From Phocoena phocoena (Eukaryota; Chordata; Mammalia; Artiodactyla; Phocoenidae): a stretch of DNA of 64,000 nucleotides. Under the pieces are notes generated by a model. It did no database searches, was not told the DNA's origin, and worked only from the letters and a program-made list of their open reading frames with translations. Location of the stretch: NCBI RefSeq assembly GCF_963924675.1, contig NC_089238.1, forward strand, positions 23,479,815-23,543,814, written 5' to 3'. Both the position numbers and the translations under genes were made by a program. Each line of letters starts with the position of its first letter. Position 1 is the first letter of the stretch. Shown one piece after another: positions 58,666-64,000 of this stretch.

Positions 58666-59029
58666 CTATTTGCTCACATCGGGCCATGTTGAGTCATTGG
58701 GTGAGTAATTTTTCTATTGAACTTTCAGTATTTTGCCTGCCTACTATATACCATTTGTCTAATATAATAGAAAATATCTATTTGTGATTGAATTTTCAAC
58801 CTTTAAGCAAATGTTCTTTTTTCTGTTTCACTTAGACACTTCCCTCTGAAATATACTCCTCTAAATATTTGGTTTTAAAGATTTTGTATTTCAAATATAC
58901 ATACATATCCTATATCTAGGTTTATTCTAGCTGTTTCTAAGCTGCCCAGAAAACTGTAACACCCCCCAAAAAAGTAAGCATCCATCCACATTGCTGAAGA
59001 CTTTGCTTTAATGGGATAGGTTGAAAATT
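58666..59029. other. Intron without recognisable elements
   Basis: Unassigned. Confidence 0.5.
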
Positions 59030-60603
59030 ATTTTTAAAAAACCCCAAACCCCTCCCTATCTGCCTCCCATTGCCTCTGTCTTTGTTGTCACACTTCTGAA
59101 GAGCATGGTGTGTTCTAGTTGTGGCTCCTTGTTTGCCTCCTACTTACTCCTTTACCTTATAATCTGGCTCCTGTCCCCAACACTTCCCAGTAGCTGTGTT
59201 GGCTTCAGTCAGTTTATGTCACTGGATCATTGTGGATGCCTTTCTAACTTTATTTCACTGGACCTCTCATTGGCATTTGAGTGTCTTAAGTAAGTCCTCT
59301 CTCAGGAGGTTCTCCTCCATTTTCTGTGACTTCATTCTCTTCCTAAGTCTCTGCTTAGTTCTCTCACTATCTTTCTTAGTCTCCTTTGCAGGTTCCTCCT
59401 CTTCTGCCTCCCTTTTTCCTTTGCTTGTCTCCTGGAATCCATCTTCAGTCCTATTCTCTTTTCATGCTATTCATGCAGTCATAGCTCTAGCAATCACTGT
59501 TAATCCCACATCTGTATCCCTAACTCATATTTCTACCCCTGAGTGCCCTACCACGTATCCAGCTGCCTTTTGGACATCCTCACTAGAATGCGCTGCAGTC
59601 TGTCTATGATCACCTTCCACCCTTCTGTCCAAGCCCCAAACCTGAGATTCATCCTAGGCTCTTCCCTCTCACTCAGCCTTCTTTGTCACTCACCAAGTCT
59701 GGCAAATTTAACTACCTTTAAATCTTAAAAACTGTCCCTTCATCTCTACTAACTTCTTCGTTTAGGCGAGTGATCCACAGCTGGGAATGATTTTGCTCCC
59801 CAGGGGACATTTGACAATATTTGAAGAAATTTTTTGTTGTTACACCTTGGTGGGTGCTACTGGCATCTGGAAGGTAGAATCCAGGGATGCTACTAACTGT
59901 CCACAGTGCACAGGACAACCCCCACAACAAAGAACTGTTTGGCCCAAAATGTCAATAGTGCTGAAGTTGAGAAACATTGATTTAGGTTAACATCCTTTCT
60001 CTTTGGATTGTTCCCAGCAGCCTTCCAGTTGGTCTCCTTATTTCTTATCCTAAAACCCTCTTCAGTACTGCCAGCTGTTCATCTAGCAAGTAAATTTGAT
60101 CCTCTTCAGTGGTACCCTGTCACTTTCAGATCAAAGTTTTTGTCTCTCAGCCTGACTTCTCAGGCCCTCCCTGATCTGGTTGTCCTGACCCACCTGTTAG
60201 ACTTCAGCTTTCACTGCTTCTTCCTTGCTTGTTCCAGGAATACTGAATTGCTGTGAGTTTCTTTAACGTACTTTGTTCATTAACGCATTTCTAGTTTGTA
60301 CTACTGTCTTCTCTGTATGGAGTTCCCTTAGCTTATCTCTCCAGAGAAATCCATCAAGCATTAGTTGAAGCATCTCCTTTCCTATAAACCCTTTCCTGAC
60401 GCCCTGGGCAGGCTCAGATGCTTCATGCCCTTGGTTCTTGATATATATACAATGTATAGACATTTTGTAACATACTGCAATTGTTTATTTACATGCCTGT
60501 CTCCCCACTACAGCAGGTTCTCTATCTTTTTGTCTTCATAGCCCTCTGTCTAGCTGATGCCAGGCATTACTAAATACTTAGGAAATATTTATTGAATGAA
60601 TGA
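59030..60603 (+). mobile_element. L2 element (ORF2 end and 3' tail), split by MER20
   Basis: Forward L2 words: ctctcattggcatttgagtg, gtctcctttgcaggttcctc, catctgtatccctaactcat, tcaggccctccctgatctgg and the tail ggaaatatttattgaatgaa. Open frames here (for example 59196-59609) are decayed, and no intact reverse transcriptase is present. A MER20 copy interrupts it at ~59768-59979. Confidence 0.85.
59768..59979 (+). mobile_element. MER20 hAT MITE nested in L2
   Basis: ttgctccccaggggacattt, tgctactggcatctggaagg, cagtgcacaggacaaccccc and aaaatgtcaatagtgctgaa match MER20 closely, ending gttgagaaacattg. 8-bp flanks gtttaggc / atttaggt are a plausible duplication. L2 continues on both sides, so MER20 is younger. 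Confidence 0.92.
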
Positions 60604-60654
60604 CTACTCTGTGATGGATTAAATGAATGAGCTTTTGAATAATAAGAATGATGA

Positions 60655-60867
60655 GGGCTTCCCTGGTGGCACAGTGGTTGAGAGTCAGCCTGCCGATGCA
60701 GGGGACACGAGTTTGTGCCCCAGTCCGGGAGGATCCCACATGCCGCGGAGCGGCTAGGCCCATGAGCCATGGCCGCTGGGCCTGCGCGTCCGGAGCCTGT
60801 GCTCCGCAACGGGAGAGGCCACAACAGTGAGAGGCCCGCGTACAGCAAAAAAAAAAAAAAAAAAAAG
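60655..60867 (+). mobile_element. CHR SINE, short poly(A) type
   Basis: Starts gggcttccctggtggcacag, with the full internal segment, ends gaggcccgcgtacagc and 22 A. It is high in CpG and so fairly young. I found no clear target duplication. It lies 128 bp before window exon 8. Confidence 0.92.
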
Positions 60868-60994
60868 TCCACTTTTGTTATTACAATAAATAAATTTTTA
60901 TGTATGTATATTCTAATGATGTAAGTGTTCTAATTAATATACAGTTCTAAATTATTGTTGGTGAACTTTTTATATATTTTATTTTCTGTTTTAG

Positions 60995-61052
60995 CTATTT
61001 GATGGCATTGAATGTGAATTTCCTATATTTTTCCTTTACATGATGATTGATG
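60995..61052 (+). CDS. PHKB: PHKB exon (window exon 8 of 9), ~residues 357-376
   Basis: The exon is 58 bp: 19 codons plus one base of a split glycine codon. The acceptor is gttttag|cta and the donor is atg|gtgagt, a strong match to consensus. The translation LFDGIECEFPIFFLYMMID is a conserved hydrophobic segment of the GH15-like domain. It is followed by a 538-bp intron, the shortest in the window and the only one without a recognisable transposon. Confidence 0.97.
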
Positions 61053-61590
61053 GTGAGTGAACTTTTCTCCTGAAATTTAAACTGTAGGATATAACTAGTT
61101 TAAAGAAGAAAAGAAATAAAATATGACTCCTTTCAGCTAGCAAAATAGACTGCACTTATTGATGTTAACTACTCTGCATTTTATTATGCTACTTTTCTGC
61201 TTTCTGAGTTAATGTTACATCATTTAAAGAATTTTAAATATACTTTGAAGTATTTTTAAAATGATACAAATATATTTTCATATTTACAAAGAAGAATTTT
61301 TATGAATACTGTAATTTGTGACATTGTGAATGTCTGTATTATTTATACTTAAGCATAGAGAAATTTCAATTAAAAGTCAGTTTTCAATTCTAATTGCTAA
61401 CATTTCTCAAATCAATTTCCTGGAAAACTATCATATGCATTTATTTGCATAACCTTTTTCCATTTTATGTTTATTATTTACATAGAAAAATACCAGAATA
61501 ATTACAATTGGGTAAATTTTTTTCTAAGGTAAAATTTCTGTTGTGCTTATTGAGCTCAAATGCTATTGGATTTTATATTTTACATTTTAG
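61053..61590. other. Short intron without recognisable elements
   Basis: 538 bp, AT-rich, the only intron here with no recognisable transposon. Ends in a long pyrimidine-rich acceptor. Confidence 0.6.
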
Positions 61591-61668
61591 GTGTTTTTAG
61601 AGGCAATCCCAAGCAAGTAAAAGAATATCAGGATCTTCTGACTCCAGTACTTCATCAGACAACAGAAG
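61591..61668 (+). CDS. PHKB: PHKB exon (window exon 9 of 9), ~residues 376-402
   Basis: The exon is 78 bp: two bases completing glycine, 25 codons starting [19 protein letters not shown], then one base of another glycine codon. The acceptor is acattttag|gtg. The donor is aag|gtgtag, a weak match to U1 because positions +4, +5 and +6 all differ from GTAAGT. If the intron were retained, the frame would stay open for about 32 more codons into an antisense L1 and stop near 61763. The next PHKB exon is outside the window. Confidence 0.95.
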
Positions 61669-61688
61669 GTGTAGTTGGAATGCTTTTC

Positions 61689-64000
61689 CTTTTTTTTTTA
61701 CATCTTTATTGGAATGTAATTGCTTTACAACATTGTGTTAGTTTCTGCTATATAAGAAACTGAATCAGCTATACGTATACATATATCCCCATATATCCTC
61801 CCTCTTACGTCTCCCTCCCACCCTCACTATCCCACCCCTCTAGGTGGTCACAAAGCACAGAGCTGATCTCCCTGTGCTATGCGGCTGCTTCCCACTAGCT
61901 ATCTATTTTACATTTGGTAGTGTATATATGTAAATGCAAGTCTCTCACTCCGTCCCACCCTACCCTTCCCCGTCCTCATGTCCTCAAGTCCATTCTCTAC
62001 ATCTGCATCTTTATTCCTGTCCTGCCCTTAGGTTGATAAGAGCCTTTTTTTTTTTATACTCCATATATATGTGTTAGCATACCGTATTTGTTTTTCTTTT
62101 TCTCACTTACTTCACTCTGTATGACAGACTCTTGGTCCTTCCACCTCGCTACAAATAACTCAATTTCATTTCTTTTTATGGCTGAGTAATAGTCCACTGT
62201 ACCTATGTGCCACATCTTCTTTATCCATTCACCTGTTGATGGACACTTAGGTTGCTTCCATGTCCTGGCTATTGTAAACAGTGCTTCAGTGAAAACTGTG
62301 GTACATGATTCTTTTTGAACTATAGTTTTCTCAGGGTATATGCCCAGTAGTGGGATTGCTGGGTCATAGGGTAGTTCTATTTTTAGATTTTTTAAGGAAC
62401 CTCCATACTGTTTTCCATAGTGGCTGTATCAATTTATATTCCCACCAACAGTGCAAGAAGATTCCCTTTTCTCCACACCCTCTCCAGCATTTATTATATG
62501 TAGATTTTTGGACAATGGCCATTCTAACTGGTGTGAGGTAATAACTCATTATAGTTTTGATTTGCATTTCTCTAATGACTACTGATGCTGAGCATTCTTT
62601 CATGTGTTTGTTGGCAATCTGTATATCTTCTTTGGAGAAATGTGTATTTAGGTCTTCTGCCCGTTTTTAATTTGGGTTGTTAGTTTTTTGATAGTAAGCT
62701 GCATGAGCTGCTTGTATATTTTGGATATTAATCCTTTGACAGTTTCTTAGTTTGCAAATATTTTCTCCCATTCTGAGGGTTCTCTTTTTGTCTTGTTTAT
62801 GGTTTCCTTTGCTGTGCCAAAGATTTTAAGTTTCACTAGGTCCCATTTGTTCATTTTTGTTTATATTTCCATTTTTCTAGGAGGTGGGTTAAAAGGCATC
62901 TTGCTGTGTGATTTATGTCAAAGAGTGTTATTCCTGTGTTTTCCTCTAAGAGTTTTCCTCTAAGTGTCTTGCCTTACATTTAGGTCTTTGATCCATTTTG
63001 AGCTTATTTTTGTGTATGGTGTTAGGGAGTGTTCTAATTTCATTCTTTTACATGTAGCCGTCCAGTTTTCCCAGCATCACTCATTGAAGAGGCTGTCTTT
63101 TCTCCCTTGTATATTCTTGCCTCCATTATCAAAGATAAGGTGACCATATGTGCGTGGGTTTATCTCTGGACTTTCTTTTCTGTTCCATTGATCTATATTT
63201 CCGTTTTTGTGCCAGTACCATGCTGTCTTGATTACTGTAGCTTTGTAGTATAGTCTGAAGTCAGGCCGCCTGATTCCTCCAGCTCCGTTTTTCTTTCTCA
63301 AGATTGCTATGGCTATTTGGGGTATTTTGTGTTTCCATACAAATTGTGAAATTTTATGTTCTAGTTCTGTGAAAAATGCCAGTGGTAGTTTGATAGGGAT
63401 TGCATTGAATCTGTAGATTGCTTTGGGTAGTATAGTCATTTTCACAGTGTTGATTCTTCCAGTCCAAGAACATGGTATATCTCTCCATCTATTTGTATCA
63501 TCTTTAATTTCTTTCATCAGTGTCTTCTAGTTTTCTGCATACAGGTGTTTTGTCTCCTTAGGTAGGTTTATCCATAGGTATTTTATTCTTTTAGTTGTGG
63601 CCGTAAATGGGAATGTTTCCTTAATTTCTCTTTCAGATTTTTCATCATTAGTGTATAAGAGTGCAAGAGATTTCTGTGCATTAATTTTGTATCCTGCTAC
63701 TTTACCAAATTCATTGATTAGCTCTAGTAGTTTTCTGGTAGCATCTTTAGGATTCTCTATGTATAGTATCGTGTCATCTGCAAACAGTGACAACTTTACT
63801 TCTTCTTTTCTGATTTGGATTCCTTTTATTTCTTTTTCTTCTCTGGAAGTTTTGCTGTGGCTAAAACTTTAAAAACTATTTTGAATAATAGTGGTGAGAG
63901 TGGGCAAGCTTGTCTTGTTCCTGATCTTAGAGGCAATGGTTTCAGTTTTTCACCACTGAGAACGATGCAGGCTGTATGTTTGTCATATATGGCCTTTATT
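61689..64000 (-). mobile_element. L1 next to the window exon 9 donor, runs off the window
   Basis: Reversed poly(A) at 61689-61700, then the standard 3'UTR (to ~62040), ORF2 C-terminus ([19 protein letters not shown] at 62364-62603), and RT pieces at 63077-63793, with the [13 protein letters not shown] box near 63770. It has many frameshifts and stops. No extra module is present in its 3'UTR. Its left end is only ~20 bases into the intron after window exon 9. The right end, and thus the target duplication, is outside. Confidence 0.93.

Larger units (their letters stand above)
1..64000 (+). other. PHKB: PHKB gene body, internal segment (nine exons, ten introns)
   Basis: The nine exons below lie in order on the + strand, and each junction restores the reading frame, so the whole window is inside one transcription unit. 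The product matches the beta subunit of phosphorylase kinase, a non-catalytic regulatory subunit of the (alpha beta gamma delta)4 holoenzyme. That cytosolic enzyme phosphorylates glycogen phosphorylase to start glycogen breakdown. Intron sizes are >3.1, 5.3, 2.8, 8.9, 24.2, 11.2, 2.1, 2.6, 0.5 and >2.3 kb. The first and last introns are cut by the window. The known alternative 5' exons and the mutually exclusive late exon pair of this gene lie outside. The upstream exons would encode roughly the first 102 residues (position from memory of the human protein). Confidence 0.95.

Overview
This is mammalian genomic DNA, almost certainly from a cetacean. It carries many tRNA-Glu-derived SINEs of the CHR group (first bases gggcttccctggtgg, tRNA-like A and B boxes, both short poly(A) and long AAATA-tailed forms). 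It also carries young L1 copies with the cetartiodactyl 3'UTR. I saw no ruminant BovB or ART2A, no pig PRE-1 and no camelid Vic-1 elements. The species cannot be named from this window.

The only host gene I can support is PHKB, the regulatory beta subunit of phosphorylase kinase, on the + strand. Nine consecutive internal coding exons are present: 3078-3177, 8478-8585, 11345-11425, 20364-20479, 44696-44759, 55957-56052, 58183-58380, 60995-61052 and 61591-61668. They splice in frame into about 300 residues, roughly residues 103-402 of the ~1,090-residue protein, which lies in the N-terminal GH15-like region. All 17 visible splice sites are GT or AG, and no exon has a stop or frameshift. The promoter, first exons, the C-terminal two thirds and the 3'UTR lie outside the window.

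The rest is intron built largely of transposon layers. Introns before 13 kb hold scattered L1 3' ends, two hAT MITEs and CHR SINEs. The intron at 11426-20363 holds an old L1 interrupted by a SINE and a solo LTR. The 24-kb intron at 20480-44695 is a stack of L1s, including a nearly complete 7.6-kb L1 (28875-36466) with target-site duplications, a long CpG-rich 5'UTR with tandem repeats, and broken ORF1 and ORF2. The intron at 44760-55956 has a 2-kb L1, a SINE, nested old L1s, a microsatellite and a probable LTR. The last introns hold a Tigger deletion derivative, a MIR, an L2 with a MER20 inside it, and a SINE. A 5'-truncated L1 begins only about 20 bases after the last exon's donor and runs off the window.

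No operon, CRISPR, RNA gene or new multi-gene system was seen. The most unusual items are a chimeric SINE bounded by one target-site duplication (620-1027), a ~143-bp module shared by two L1 3' ends (22673-22815 and 44888-45030), a small retroposed mRNA 3' end (42568-42703), the 5'UTR architecture of the full-length L1, and the L1 beside a weak PHKB splice donor. Family names are from recall of consensus sequences; no database was searched.
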